A stretch of 64,000 nt of DNA from NCBI GenBank assembly GCA_947501555.1, contig CANMWG010000001.1, positions 682,001 to 746,000 of the forward strand. The letters are read 5' to 3'. Below are positions 40,963 through 49,947 of the stretch, piece after piece. Source of the stretch: an uncultured Paracoccaceae bacterium (GTDB lineage: Bacteria > Pseudomonadota > Alphaproteobacteria > Rhodobacterales > Rhodobacteraceae). Below the pieces are notes generated by a model. That model searched no databases. It had not been told where the DNA came from and worked only from the letters and a program-made list of their open reading frames with translations. The position numbers and the translations under genes were made by a program. Each line of letters starts with the position of its first letter. Position 1 is the stretch's first letter.

Positions 40963-41085
40963 ATGATGAAAGAGATTAAATCAGTCATCGAACGGTCCCG
41001 CGATACGATCGCTGCGGATGCGTTGGGTGTTGCGTCTTTGATGGTCATGCTCATCGTTGGATTGGCCTTGCCCGGGTTGATCTAA
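40963..41085 (+). CDS. 40-residue single-helix membrane peptide
   Basis: A short gene encoding 40 residues: a charged amphipathic N-terminal half (MMKEIKSVIERSRDTIAADA), then one hydrophobic helix (about residues 21-40) ending in LPGLI. The ribosome site AGGGG lies eight bases before the ATG; a second ATG follows directly. Two SOS-box-like repeats lie in its upstream region, and a highly structured region with a strong terminator follows. Size, topology and putative LexA control recall SOS-induced membrane peptides (Caulobacter SidA, E. coli TisB), but I see no sequence match. Function is inferred only. Confidence 0.72.
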   Translation: MMKEIKSVIERSRDTIAADALGVASLMVMLIVGLALPGLI

Positions 41086-41095
41086 CTTGCCTGGC

Positions 41096-41215
41096 GATCA
41101 CGGCCCGGTCCATCACACATTGCCCTGTCCCAAGAATGCAATGATTTGATGACCTGCCTGTCTGTCCGATGCGGGGTTTTGCCTCCCCCTATGGAACACC
41201 GGACCGGGCCTGATC
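41096..41215 (+). ncRNA. Candidate structured RNA, three-way junction
   Basis: A closing stem pairs 41096-41111 with 41201-41215 (15 bp, one bulged C). Inside are two further stems: 41112-41122 with 41139-41150 (ATCA/TGAT and CATTG/CAATG), and 41165-41176 with 41185-41195 (TCC-AT, GGGG / CCCC, AT-GGA). The result is a three-way junction just before an intrinsic terminator. It could be an independent small RNA or the 3' untranslated part of the small peptide mRNA. It does not match 6S, 4.5S, tmRNA or RNase P. Confidence 0.5.
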
Positions 41216-41225
41216 GTTCTTCCTG

Positions 41226-41263
41226 CCGCCGCCATCCTGTCCCGGATGCGCGGCGGTTTTTTT
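41226..41263 (+). terminator. Strong rho-independent terminator
   Basis: The stem pairs CCGCCGC with GCGGCGG and then CATCC with GGATG, with one bulged C and a six-base loop. Seven T follow. It ends the transcript containing the small peptide and/or the structured RNA. Confidence 0.88.
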
Positions 41264-41271
41264 ATGCGCTG

Positions 41272-41318
41272 CCAAACTCTTTTAAAGAGTTTGGACCAAT
41301 TCCTTTGTAAGGAATTGG
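41272..41318. repeat. Two adjacent perfect 23-bp hairpins
   Basis: CCAAACTC-N7-GAGTTTGG (41272-41294) and CCAATTCC-N7-GGAATTGG (41296-41318) have identical geometry (8-bp stem, 7-base loop) and are one base apart. They end one base before the stop codon of the convergent iron-sulfur scaffold gene. No T run follows, so they may protect or pause that gene's mRNA end rather than terminate it. Confidence 0.65.
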
Positions 41319-41319
41319 C

Positions 41320-41766
41320 TCAGGCGCTCGCCCGATAGGCCTGTAGCGCCTCAAGTGTGGCGTCAAAGGCCAACATGATTGATGCGTGTCTATTTTTGTA
41401 ATCCTTGGCGGGGGCCAGTACCTCAAGCCCCTCAAAAGGTGTGCTTGGCATTGGCCCACCTTTTTTCAGCATGTCAAAAAGCTCTGCGCGTCCTTGTTCG
41501 ACGATGCTTATGGGCTGTCCGACAATGCTTGCGCCCACGACTGCCGCGGCCGCTTGCCCGAGCGCGCATGCTTTCACGTCTTGCCCATAATCCGTCACAA
41601 TCCCGTCCTCGATCAACAGATCGACTGTCACGGTTGACCCGCATAAAGGGGCACGTTTTTTGGCGGTGGATGTTGGGTTTTCAAGACGCGTCGTGCGCGG
41701 CATATCTGCCGCCAAAGCAAGAATGCGCGCCGAGTAAAGTTTGATCATATCCGTTTCGGCTGACAT
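41320..41766 (-). CDS. IscU/NifU-like iron-sulfur scaffold protein
   Basis: A 148-residue NifU N-terminal-type protein that would hold a nascent Fe-S cluster. Three cysteines are visible in the expected order: PLCGSTVTVDL near residue 42, KACALGQAAA near 67, and the later region lacks a clear third Cys (KDYKNRHASI stands where C-x-L is usual). It may therefore bind the cluster with other ligands. It forms a stand-alone gene divergent from hisI and convergent with the twin hairpins. Confidence 0.83.
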   Translation of the reverse strand: MSAETDMIKLYSARILALAADMPRTTRLENPTSTAKKRAPLCGSTVTVDLLIEDGIVTDYGQDVKACALGQAAAAVVGASIVGQPISIVEQGRAELFDMLKKGGPMPSTPFEGLEVLAPAKDYKNRHASIMLAFDATLEALQAYRASA

Positions 41767-41833
41767 CGCGTTTGCCCTCTATGTCTGTTCGTCTTAGATA
41801 ATGCGCAACATCCGCAATGCAAAGGTTTTTGAT

Positions 41834-42208
41834 ATGTCCTTCGATCCTGCAACCCTGACCTATAATGACGCAGGGCTGATCCCTGCGATTGCTCAGGACG
41901 ATACCTCGGGCGAGGTGCTGATGATGGCCTGGATGAATGCCGAGGCTGTCGCGAAGACCTTGGAAACAGGGCAGGTGACCTATTGGTCTCGCTCACGGCA
42001 AGAGTTTTGGGTGAAGGGCGCGACAAGCGGCCACACGCAGACCTTAGTGGATTTCCGTGTGGACTGCGACCGCGATTGCTTGCTGGTTGAAGTCCGCCAA
42101 GTGGGGGCCGCTTGTCACACAGGACGCCGGACTTGCTTTTACACTGCTGTGCAAGATGGCGAAGAAGTCGAGGTTGTCAAACTTCCGGAAGATCCACCAA
42201 GCGCCTGA
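41834..42208 (+). CDS. hisI: Phosphoribosyl-AMP cyclohydrolase
   Basis: Third step of histidine synthesis: opens the purine ring of PR-AMP. The 124 residues form a stand-alone HisI (not fused to HisE). [11 protein letters not shown] near residue 30, [18 protein letters not shown] near 52, and zinc/magnesium residues in DCDRDCLLV and [13 protein letters not shown] are present. The ATG at 41834 fits the conserved start. The 3' end overlaps the convergent gluQRS gene by 32 bp. Confidence 0.96.
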   Translation: MSFDPATLTYNDAGLIPAIAQDDTSGEVLMMAWMNAEAVAKTLETGQVTYWSRSRQEFWVKGATSGHTQTLVDFRVDCDRDCLLVEVRQVGAACHTGRRTCFYTAVQDGEEVEVVKLPEDPPSA

Positions 42209-43028
42209 TATCATTGGGCGTTGCACCCTCTGCCCGGTATTTTGAGATGGCGCGCGCATCGTCACGTTTGGCGAGCCGTTTGCCGGTCTCATCCCGGATC
42301 AGCTTATGGTGGTGGTAAGTCGGGGTGGGCAGTTTCAGGAGCTTTTGCAGCAAGACGTGGATCGGTGTGGCCTCACGAATGTCCGCGCCGCGCACCACGT
42401 GGCTGATCTTTTGATCCGCATCATCGACCACCACGGACAGGTGGTAAGAGGTGAACATGTGCTTGCGTGATACCACGAAGTCGCCTGTATCAATCCCAAT
42501 CTTGGCCGCGTTTGTCGTCCTTGTCCCGGTGTCTTCGCCTGTTTCTTCAAATGTCAGTTCGCCTAAATTAAGATCAGCGGCTAAGGTCATGTTGCAGCGT
42601 AGGTTTTCGTGAATTTTGACATTGCAGATCTTCTGTTTAGGGCGGCAGGTGCCGGGGTAGATGATCCCGTCTGGCCCCATTGGAAACACCCCCTCCTGTG
42701 GGGCGCCGGCCGCGCGTTTGACGTCACTGCGACTACATATGCAAGGATAGATCAGCCCTTGAGCAGAGAGCTGTCCAAGCGCCTTTTTATAGGCGGGCAA
42801 CCTGTCCGATTGCCGCATTACCGGCTTGGTCCATGTGAGGCCAAGCCATTCCAAATCATCATAAATCTGCTGCTCCCAGACAGGCTTGGACCTCAACTGG
42901 TCAATGTCCTCAATCCGCAGCAGAAATGTTCCACCCGCAGCCATGGCCATGTCGTGTGCCAACATCGCCGAATAGGCGTGCCCCAGATGCAGTGGCCCCG
43001 TTGGTGAGGGCGCGAAACGTGTGATCAT
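42177..43028 (-). CDS. gluQ: Glutamyl-Q tRNA(Asp) synthetase
   Basis: Charges glutamate onto queuosine in tRNA(Asp). The 283 residues correspond to a GluRS catalytic core without the anticodon-binding domain. [16 protein letters not shown] carries the HIGH motif at about residue 15, the zinc-binding region has PCICSRSD and PGTCR, and KRLAKRD replaces KMSKS near 253. Its start overlaps the trmFO stop by four bases, giving a tRNA-modification operon. Confidence 0.95.
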   Translation of the reverse strand: MITRFAPSPTGPLHLGHAYSAMLAHDMAMAAGGTFLLRIEDIDQLRSKPVWEQQIYDDLEWLGLTWTKPVMRQSDRLPAYKKALGQLSAQGLIYPCICSRSDVKRAAGAPQEGVFPMGPDGIIYPGTCRPKQKICNVKIHENLRCNMTLAADLNLGELTFEETGEDTGTRTTNAAKIGIDTGDFVVSRKHMFTSYHLSVVVDDADQKISHVVRGADIREATPIHVLLQKLLKLPTPTYHHHKLIRDETGKRLAKRDDARAISKYRAEGATPNDIRRLVDLPEV

Positions 43029-44389
43029 TCGGCAGCCAGTGCCTGCGGTGCAAGCCAGGCCTGCCAGTCTGTTTTCGCCCGGTCGGTATAGCCTTTGTAG
43101 CGATCTTTCCGATTGCGCCGCCCATTTTTGGCCCCTTCAAGCGGCGGAAACAGGCCAAAATTCACGTTCATTGGCTGAAAGGTCTTGGCTTCCGCCCCGC
43201 CTGTAATGTGACTGACCAATGCGCCCATTGCGGTGGTGTCCGGAACCGCTCGCAGGGTTTGCCCCGTGATCTCGGCAACAGCCAACCGCCCGGCGAGCAA
43301 ACCCATGGCCGCACTTTCAACATATCCTTCGACACCGGTGATCTGGCCGGCAAAACGAAGGTGCGGTTTGGATCTCAGCCGCATCTGATCATCAAGCAGT
43401 GTTGGTGAATTGATGAATGTGTTCCGGTGAATCCCACCAAGTCGCGCGAATTCCGCATTCTCTAAGCCCGGAATGCTATTGAAAACAGCCTTTTGCGCGC
43501 CGTACTTCATTTTTGTCTGGAAACCCACGATATTGAACAGCGTGCCTAAGGCATTGTCCCGCCGCAGCTGTACTACGGCGTAGGGTTTGTTCTCAGGATC
43601 GTTCGAATTGGTGAGCCCGACAGGCTTCATCGGGCCGAAGCGGAGTGTTTCACGGCCCCGTTCGGCCATGACTTCAATCGGCAGGCAGCCGTCAAAATAG
43701 CCGGCGGTTTCACCTTCTTTGAATTCCGTTTTGTCGGCCGCCAGAAGCGCGTCGATGAAGGCTTCATATTGGTCTTTGTTCATCGGACAGTTCAGGTAGG
43801 CCGTCTGCTCTTCAACCGTGTCGCCTTTGTCGTAGCGCGACTGCATCCAGGCGATGTCCATATTGATGCTGTCGGCATAAACGATTGGGGCGATGGCATC
43901 GAAAAAGGCCAAGGCCTCTGCGCCCGTCTCGGCCTGGATTGCGGCGGCAAGCGCGCCAGATGTCAGCGGTCCTGTTGCAATGATCCAATGTCCGTCATCA
44001 GGCAGGGCGGTGATTTCATCGTAGGAAATGCTGATGTTGGGATGGTCCCGCAAAGCAGCCGTAACGCTTTCGGCGAACGGATCCCGATCAACAGCCAAAG
44101 CGCCGCCAGCGGGCAGGCGGTGTTTGTAGGCGGTTTGCATGATCAGGCCGTTGGCCTTCATCATTTCCCAATGCAGCAGCCCCACTGCGTTTTGTTCATG
44201 ATCGTCCGAGCGGAAGGAATTGGAGCAGACCATCTCGCCTAGATTACCAGTGCGATGGGCGAAGGTTTCCACCTTGGGACGCATTTCATGGATGATGACC
44301 TGAAGGCCTGCATTGGCGGCCTGCCACGCAGCCTCAGATCCCGCCATGCCGCCGCCGATGATGTTGAGTGTCTTTTGCATGGAGGACAT
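43025..44389 (-). CDS. trmFO: Methylenetetrahydrofolate-tRNA (uracil-54-C5)-methyltransferase
   Basis: Folate/FAD-dependent enzyme that makes ribothymidine at position 54 of tRNA. Of 454 residues, the FAD site [17 protein letters not shown] is near residue 14, and [10 protein letters not shown] near 53 carries a conserved Cys. [16 protein letters not shown] and [18 protein letters not shown] follow. An internal ATG at 44380 is an equally good start. It is upstream of gluQ in the same operon. Confidence 0.95.
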   Translation of the reverse strand: MSSMQKTLNIIGGGMAGSEAAWQAANAGLQVIIHEMRPKVETFAHRTGNLGEMVCSNSFRSDDHEQNAVGLLHWEMMKANGLIMQTAYKHRLPAGGALAVDRDPFAESVTAALRDHPNISISYDEITALPDDGHWIIATGPLTSGALAAAIQAETGAEALAFFDAIAPIVYADSINMDIAWMQSRYDKGDTVEEQTAYLNCPMNKDQYEAFIDALLAADKTEFKEGETAGYFDGCLPIEVMAERGRETLRFGPMKPVGLTNSNDPENKPYAVVQLRRDNALGTLFNIVGFQTKMKYGAQKAVFNSIPGLENAEFARLGGIHRNTFINSPTLLDDQMRLRSKPHLRFAGQITGVEGYVESAAMGLLAGRLAVAEITGQTLRAVPDTTAMGALVSHITGGAEAKTFQPMNVNFGLFPPLEGAKNGRRNRKDRYKGYTDRAKTDWQAWLAPQALAAE

Positions 44390-44414
44390 CTAGAGCGGGG
44401 CGGCACAAATGAAA

Positions 44415-44441
44415 ATACCCCGCCTGAGAAAGGCGGGGTAT
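44415..44441 (-). terminator. Terminator-like hairpin after the porin-like gene
   Basis: A stem ATACCCCGCCT / AGGCGGGGTAT with a five-base loop, followed on the minus strand by TTTTC. It lies 20 bp downstream of the porin-like stop and before the trmFO start. Confidence 0.7.
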
Positions 44442-44461
44442 CAAAAGCGATCTTGGCGTTC

Positions 44462-45178
44462 TTAGAATGCCAATGGAGATGTAGAAAAGGCACCACGCGT
44501 GCTAAACGTCACACCATTGTCTGGACCAAACCCGATGCTTGCACCGACGGCTACGTAATTAAAGTCGTCCTCGCCAGTAATGCCGTCCGCGTCAATGTCC
44601 AAGCCGACGTTGCCAATTTTTGCAAAAATAACTGGACCGTTCGCTATGGTATATGTCCCGCCGATTTCAGTCAGTGTGCTCGAGTTCGATTCAATGTTCA
44701 GCACGTCAACCGCACCAATAAAGCCAAAACCACTGCCGAAGTCATAGTCAACTTCGGCGCCTAGGAAGTTGACGTCGTCGTCTGTGTCAGCAACACCGAA
44801 GTATGCTTGGATTTGGCCAAGGCCAAAATCATAAGCGCCCTCTGCACCGTAGATCGTGCCCGATACGTCTTCCAGTGAATCCTGGCCAACAAAGACACCA
44901 AAGCTGCCACCGGCCGCGGTCTTGTATATGCCATGTATTGTCCCGTTTGTCGGGCTTTCATCGCTATCTTCTGCATTGAAGAAAGAGAAATCAGCAGCGA
45001 TAGCAATCTGCGGCGTGATTTCATACTCGACAGAGCCGAAGTAGGATGTCGTACTTGTGTCCAAATCATCGAACAACGAATATTCAAGCCCCAATTCGCC
45101 GCCTGAAAAACCCTGCGCAAAACCTGAGGATGCGCCGACGACAACAAGTGCCGTCGAGAGGAGTAGTTTGCTGATCAT
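44462..45178 (-). CDS. Outer-membrane beta-barrel (porin-like) protein
   Basis: A 238-residue exported protein with a signal peptide ending at SSGFA (about residue 21). Glycine- and aromatic-rich alternating strands follow (GELGLEYSLF, YFGSVEYEI, IYGAEGAYDFG), typical of a small porin-like barrel. Acidic loops include DTDDD and DADGITGEDD. The start at 45178 follows an AGGACGACTC context. The transported substrate is unknown. It ends before a clear terminator, so it is monocistronic. Confidence 0.83.
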   Translation of the reverse strand: MISKLLLSTALVVVGASSGFAQGFSGGELGLEYSLFDDLDTSTTSYFGSVEYEITPQIAIAADFSFFNAEDSDESPTNGTIHGIYKTAAGGSFGVFVGQDSLEDVSGTIYGAEGAYDFGLGQIQAYFGVADTDDDVNFLGAEVDYDFGSGFGFIGAVDVLNIESNSSTLTEIGGTYTIANGPVIFAKIGNVGLDIDADGITGEDDFNYVAVGASIGFGPDNGVTFSTRGAFSTSPLAF

Positions 45179-45452
45179 GTGAGTCGTCCTTCGTTTTGAA
45201 ATTTCCCTATCTATTACCCATCGGGCCACATCGGTCTATCTCTTGAATCGGACCTTGCGTCAGGTTTGCCCAATGACTGTGGCTTATGAGCCACCAAGAT
45301 CACCGGTAAGTGATTGAAATCATTTTATTTATGAATCTATGAGCGTAAATTCGCCGGTGGTTTATCCGTTTTGTCCGCAGCCAACATCAAAAATGAGGAC
45401 CGACGTGTCCGCCGAGCCTCACTTTTAATTCGAACTAGGAATTACCCCGCAC

Positions 45453-48194
45453 TTAGCCCTCGTCGGGTTCGTCCTCATCCCCTTGATCGGCGATCCAGGC
45501 GACGCTGACGACGGTTTCGCCTTTGCCTGTGTCAAATACTTTGACACCGCCGGCCCCGCGCGACCGGAACGAGATACCCTCAATCGGTACTCGGATGGAC
45601 TGCCCGGTCGACGTCACAAGCATGATTTGATCTGAGGTCTCAACGGGGAATGATGTCACCAATGGTCCCCCACGCATTGCCTTATCCATTGCAGCGACAC
45701 CCATGCCGCCGCGTCCCCGCACAGGGTAGTCATGGCTTGAGGAAAGCTTGCCCGACCCTTGGGCCGTTATCGTCAGGATCAGATTTTCCGCAGCGGACAT
45801 TTCTGCATAACGTTCCTGACTGATCGCACCGGGTGTGACGTCCTCATCATCTTCGTTTTCGGCCTCATCCGACAGCCCAGCCATAGCACGGCGCATTTTC
45901 AGGTAGGCGGCACGTTCATCCGCTTCTGCTTTGAAGTGCCGAATGATCGACATGCTGACAACTTTGTCGTCACCTTGAAGTCTGATACCCCGAACCCCGG
46001 TCGAGCTACGCGAGTTAAATACGCGTACATCAGTAGCTGGAAAACGGATTGCACGCCCTGAATCCGTCACCAACATCACGTCATCATCGTTCGATGCGAT
46101 ACGTGCGTTGATTAGGATCGTGTCTTCATGCTCGCCTTCGAACTTCATCGCAATCTTGCCGTTGCGCATGACATTTGTGAAGTCTGACAACTTGTTACGG
46201 CGCACAGTTCCAGCAGATGTAGCAAAGACAACCTGCAGGTCGTCCCATTCTTCCTCGGGCCGATCCACCGGCATGATCGCAGCGATCGAGACGCCTTGCG
46301 GGATTGGCAGGATGTTGACGATCGCCTTGCCTTTGGCTGTCCGGTTGCCCAAAGGCAGGCGCCACGTCTTCAATTTGTAGACCATGCCATCTGTCGTGAA
46401 GAACAACAGTTGCGTGTGTGTGTTGGCGACGAAAAGGGTCGTGACGACATCTTCTTCTTTGGTGGCCATGGAAGACAGCCCTTTGCCGCCTCGCCGCTGC
46501 GCGCGGAAGTCGGCGAGGGCTGTCCGTTTGATGTAGCCGCCTGATGTGACGGTGACGACCATGTCTTCTTTTTCGATCAGGTCTTCGTCTTCCATGTCGC
46601 CGGACCAATCGACGATTTCGGTGCGACGGGGGACGGCGAAAAGTTCGCGCACCTCATGCAACTCGTCCCGGATGATCTGCATGATCCTGTCGCGTGATGA
46701 CAGAATTTCCAAGTATTCCCGTATCTTACCGGCCAGTTCTTGCAGCTCGTCCGTGACTTCCTTGACCCCGATTTGGGTCAGGCGCTGCAGGCGCAACTCA
46801 AGGATCGCGCGGGCTTGGGTTTCAGACAGGTTGTAGGTCCCGTCATCATTTGCCGTATGGGTCGGGTCATCGATCAGCGCGATGTATTCAAGGATTGATT
46901 CCGCAGGCCAACGTCGTGTCATCAGTTTTTCACGGGCCGTAGCCGCATCGGCAGAGGACCGGATGGTCGCTACGATTTCATCGATATTGGTCACCGCAAC
47001 GGCCAAGCCACACAGGATGTGCGACCGCTCACGCGCTTTGCGCAGCTCAAAGGCGGTGCGTCGGGCTACGACCTCTTCGCGGAAATCCACGAAAGACGTC
47101 AGGAACGCGCGGAGCGTCAGCTGTTCGGGCTTACCACCATTCAGCGCCAACATGTTGCAGCCGAAATAGGTTTGCATCGGCGTGAAGCGGAAGAGCTGGT
47201 TCAACACGACCTCAGCCGTTGCGTCGCGCTTCAACTCGATGACAACACGCACCCCGTTGCGGTCGGATTCGTCTTGGACGTGGGCGATGCCTTCGATTTT
47301 CTTGTCGCGGGCGGCTTCGGCGATCTTATCAATCATCGCGGCCTTGTTCACCTGATAGGGGATTTCTTCGATGACGATCGCATAGCGATCTTTGCGAATT
47401 TCCTCGACGCGGGTTTTGGCGCGGACGATGACGGAGCCGCGTCCTTCCAAGTAGGCTTTGCGCGCACCCGCTCGGCCCAAAATGATGCCGCCAGTGGGGA
47501 AATCGGGGGCAGGGATCAGTTCGATCAGCGCCTCAGAGGACATGTCGGGATTGTCGATCAATGACAGCGTGGCATCGATGACCTCGCCCAGATTATGGGG
47601 TGGAATATTGGTGGCCATGCCGACAGCAATACCGCCCGCGCCATTGACCAGCATGTTAGGAAAACGCGACGGCAGGACGCTGGGTTCGCGCTCTTTCCCG
47701 TCATAATTGTCCATGAAATCAACGGTGTCTTTCAAAAGATCATCCGTCATGTATTTGGCGACTTTGTCCAATCGGGACTCAGTATAGCGCATCGCTGCGG
47801 CGCCATCGCCGTCCATGGACCCAAAGTTGCCCTGACCGTCGATCAGCGGCAGGGACATGGAGAAATCCTGGGCCATCCGCACCAGCGCGTCGTAGATCGC
47901 GCTGTCGCCGTGCGGGTGGTAGGAACCCATGACGTCGCCTACGGATTTCGCTGACTTGCGGTATGATTTATCGGCAGTAATGCCTTTTTCATACATCGAA
48001 TATATGATGCGTCTGTGCACAGGTTTTAAGCCATCGCGCAAATCCGGAATTGCGCGGGACACGATCACGCTCATCGCGTAGTCGAGGTAGCTGGTTTTCA
48101 GTTCGTGTTCGATTGTGACGGATGGGCCATCATAGCTGGGTGGCTGTGGTGGAATTTCGTCATCGTTTTCAGGGGTTTCTGGGGTATCGTTCAC
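45453..48194 (-). CDS. gyrA: DNA gyrase subunit A
   Basis: Breakage-rejoining subunit of gyrase. The 913-residue length is normal for this group. The catalytic tyrosine is in AMRYTESRL near residue 135. The quinolone-determining region reads [17 protein letters not shown], with the Ser and Asp positions unmutated. Six beta-pinwheel blades form the C-terminal half, including the gyrase box QRRGGKG, and an acidic tail ends the protein. The start is GTG at 48194 with AGGCGG upstream. Confidence 0.97.
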   Translation of the reverse strand: MNDTPETPENDDEIPPQPPSYDGPSVTIEHELKTSYLDYAMSVIVSRAIPDLRDGLKPVHRRIIYSMYEKGITADKSYRKSAKSVGDVMGSYHPHGDSAIYDALVRMAQDFSMSLPLIDGQGNFGSMDGDGAAAMRYTESRLDKVAKYMTDDLLKDTVDFMDNYDGKEREPSVLPSRFPNMLVNGAGGIAVGMATNIPPHNLGEVIDATLSLIDNPDMSSEALIELIPAPDFPTGGIILGRAGARKAYLEGRGSVIVRAKTRVEEIRKDRYAIVIEEIPYQVNKAAMIDKIAEAARDKKIEGIAHVQDESDRNGVRVVIELKRDATAEVVLNQLFRFTPMQTYFGCNMLALNGGKPEQLTLRAFLTSFVDFREEVVARRTAFELRKARERSHILCGLAVAVTNIDEIVATIRSSADAATAREKLMTRRWPAESILEYIALIDDPTHTANDDGTYNLSETQARAILELRLQRLTQIGVKEVTDELQELAGKIREYLEILSSRDRIMQIIRDELHEVRELFAVPRRTEIVDWSGDMEDEDLIEKEDMVVTVTSGGYIKRTALADFRAQRRGGKGLSSMATKEEDVVTTLFVANTHTQLLFFTTDGMVYKLKTWRLPLGNRTAKGKAIVNILPIPQGVSIAAIMPVDRPEEEWDDLQVVFATSAGTVRRNKLSDFTNVMRNGKIAMKFEGEHEDTILINARIASNDDDVMLVTDSGRAIRFPATDVRVFNSRSSTGVRGIRLQGDDKVVSMSIIRHFKAEADERAAYLKMRRAMAGLSDEAENEDDEDVTPGAISQERYAEMSAAENLILTITAQGSGKLSSSHDYPVRGRGGMGVAAMDKAMRGGPLVTSFPVETSDQIMLVTSTGQSIRVPIEGISFRSRGAGGVKVFDTGKGETVVSVAWIADQGDEDEPDEG

Positions 48195-48389
48195 GTTTGC
48201 CGCCTGTTACTTATTATTGTGCTATATTTCGTTGCGACGATCATATCAGACACTTGATATTGGGCGCAATGGCGCATCGCAGGGGTTGTTAGCAGCCGAA
48301 GATGATCGGTGATAATGCTATGTTTTCATTGACTTATTTTGCAAATTTTGAATCATTTTTTTCGAGTAAACAAAAGCGATGAGGTTTTC

Positions 48390-48656
48390 ATGCAGTCAGA
48401 GACGGAATTAATGATGAAAGGCTATGGGTTAACCACAGCTGAAATGTTCTACCACATGCCGGACTATCCGCATGTCTTGAATACATTTGTTTGGCAGGAT
48501 TACGACTTGGCGCCGGACTACGACAATCTGCTGACATTCATCAGCTTCTGGAAGGAAGAATTGGAGGGGCCTTTGCACTCGGTCCGCTTTGTCCATCGCA
48601 AGATGATCAAGTCTGGCGAGTGGCGGCATGTGACTGGTGAGTTCCGCTACCATTAA
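48390..48656 (+). CDS. Usg-family protein
   Basis: An 88-residue protein of the Usg family, small and conserved in alphaproteobacteria, with no firm function. The opening SETELMMKGYGLTTAEMFYHMPD and the central LNTFVWQDYDLAPDYDN are the family hallmarks. GATGAGGTTTTC precedes the ATG at 48390. It is divergent from gyrA across 195 bp. A TACAGA repeat copy lies directly after it. Confidence 0.85.
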   Translation: MQSETELMMKGYGLTTAEMFYHMPDYPHVLNTFVWQDYDLAPDYDNLLTFISFWKEELEGPLHSVRFVHRKMIKSGEWRHVTGEFRYH

Positions 48657-48669
48657 GGACAAAACGCCA

Positions 48670-48715
48670 TACAGAATGCGTACATACAGCGTACAGAACC
48701 TTTACGTACACTGCG
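48670..48715 (+). repeat. 11-bp-phased TACAGA repeat, copy C
   Basis: Units TACAGAATGCG, TACATACAGCG and TACAGAACCTT follow without gaps, then TACG and TACACTGCG. It fills the whole space between the convergent usg and lipoprotein genes, so it is unlikely to be a promoter here. Confidence 0.72.
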
Positions 48716-48716
48716 T

Positions 48717-48836
48717 TTAATACTGTCCTGCCGCTGGGGTTGGGATCAAAGGAATGTCCGCACCACCGGTGCTGCTGCACCCGCCAACGAAGAGGGCGGA
48801 TGAAAAACAAATAATTTGAAGCAGCCGCATAGGCAT
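48717..48836 (-). CDS. Tiny lipoprotein
   Basis: A 39-residue gene. The product has a short signal sequence with lipobox LFVGGC (Cys at about residue 20) followed by SSTGGADIPLIPTPAAGQY. The mature chain would be about 20 residues, anchored by lipid. An ATG at 48830 two codons later is also possible. GGAGAACACC lies just upstream on the minus strand. Function is unknown. It is convergent with usg and lies upstream (in its reading direction) of no other gene. Confidence 0.65.
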   Translation of the reverse strand: MPMRLLQIICFSSALFVGGCSSTGGADIPLIPTPAAGQY

Positions 48837-48900
48837 AGGTGTTCTCCGGAAGTTCGTCACTGGAACGACATTATCGGCCTGATCGCAAAATGAAAGCAGA

Positions 48901-49947
48901 TTACCCAGCGCGTTTTACCATGCCAAAAAGATCACGCGGGTCGTCGGGGTCGGCGATCAGGTCGAAGTCGATGTAGAACGGCGTGTTCTGGATTTTCCGA
49001 TGCACATAACGGAGCGCGCTGAAATCCTCAATGGCGAAGCCGACACCGTCGAACAGCGTGATTTCAGCGTTGCTTTGCCGTCCTACTGCTGCGCCCGTGA
49101 TCACTTGCCACAATTCGGTGACCGGGTGGTCTGGGTCCATTTGCTGAATTTCCCCTTCAATCCGCGTTTGTGGTGGGTATTCCACAAAGACCGAGGACCG
49201 CGCCACAATGTCCCGGTGCAGTTCTGTCTTGCCTGGGCAATCCCCACCGATCGCGTTGATATGCACGCCCGCGCCGACCATATTGTCCGTCAGGATGGTC
49301 TGCATGTCTTTGTCAGCGGTCGCGGTGGTGATGACGTCTGCACCCTCAATGGCCTCTTCCGGTGATGTGCAGGCCACCAGAGTCAGGCCTGATCCCTCCA
49401 GATTTGCCATACATTTTTCCGTCGCCGCCGCGTCGATATCGTAAAGCCGAACGCTGTCGATCCCATTGACGGCCATTTGCGCCAGACATTGGAATTCGGA
49501 CTGCGCCCCATTGCCGATCATCGCCATGGTCTTGGCGTTTGGCCGTGCCAGATGTTTGGTCGCGACTGCCGACATGGCTGCCGTGCGCAGCGCCGTCAGC
49601 ACTGTCATTTCCGAGAACAGGATCGGATAGCCGCTATCGACATCCGACAGCACCCCGAAGGCTGTGACCGTTTGCAGCCCTTCTTTCATATTCTTGGGGT
49701 GCCCGTTGACGTATTTGAACCCATAATGCGTCCCGTCCGAGGTGGGCATCAATTCGATCACCCCAACTTCTGAGTGGCTGCCGATCCGGGGTGTTTTGTC
49801 AAAAAGCTCCCACCGTGCGAAGTCCAATGCGATTTCGGCTGCGAGGTCCGCCATGAAGGCCTGCAGCCCCACGTGGTGGACAAGACGCATCATGTTGTCG
49901 ACGCTGACAAAAGGCACCATGGCCAGGTCTGAGGCTTTGAGTGTCAT
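48901..49947 (-). CDS. Ornithine cyclodeaminase
   Basis: NAD-dependent conversion of ornithine to proline and ammonia. The 348 residues have the mu-crystallin/OCD fold. ALRTAAMSAVATKHLARPNAKTMAMIGNGAQSEFQ (the nucleotide site GNGAQS near residue 146) and VITTATADK near 210 are visible. The ATG at 49947 overlaps the arginase stop by four bases. With arginase it takes arginine to proline. Confidence 0.93.
   Translation of the reverse strand: MTLKASDLAMVPFVSVDNMMRLVHHVGLQAFMADLAAEIALDFARWELFDKTPRIGSHSEVGVIELMPTSDGTHYGFKYVNGHPKNMKEGLQTVTAFGVLSDVDSGYPILFSEMTVLTALRTAAMSAVATKHLARPNAKTMAMIGNGAQSEFQCLAQMAVNGIDSVRLYDIDAAATEKCMANLEGSGLTLVACTSPEEAIEGADVITTATADKDMQTILTDNMVGAGVHINAIGGDCPGKTELHRDIVARSSVFVEYPPQTRIEGEIQQMDPDHPVTELWQVITGAAVGRQSNAEITLFDGVGFAIEDFSALRYVHRKIQNTPFYIDFDLIADPDDPRDLFGMVKRAG

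Noticed and set aside
41096-41263. Known RNA classes (6S, 4.5S, tmRNA, RNase P)
   Set aside because: The SRP tetraloop region, RNase P core motifs and 6S central bubble pattern are not present, so I call it only a candidate structured RNA.
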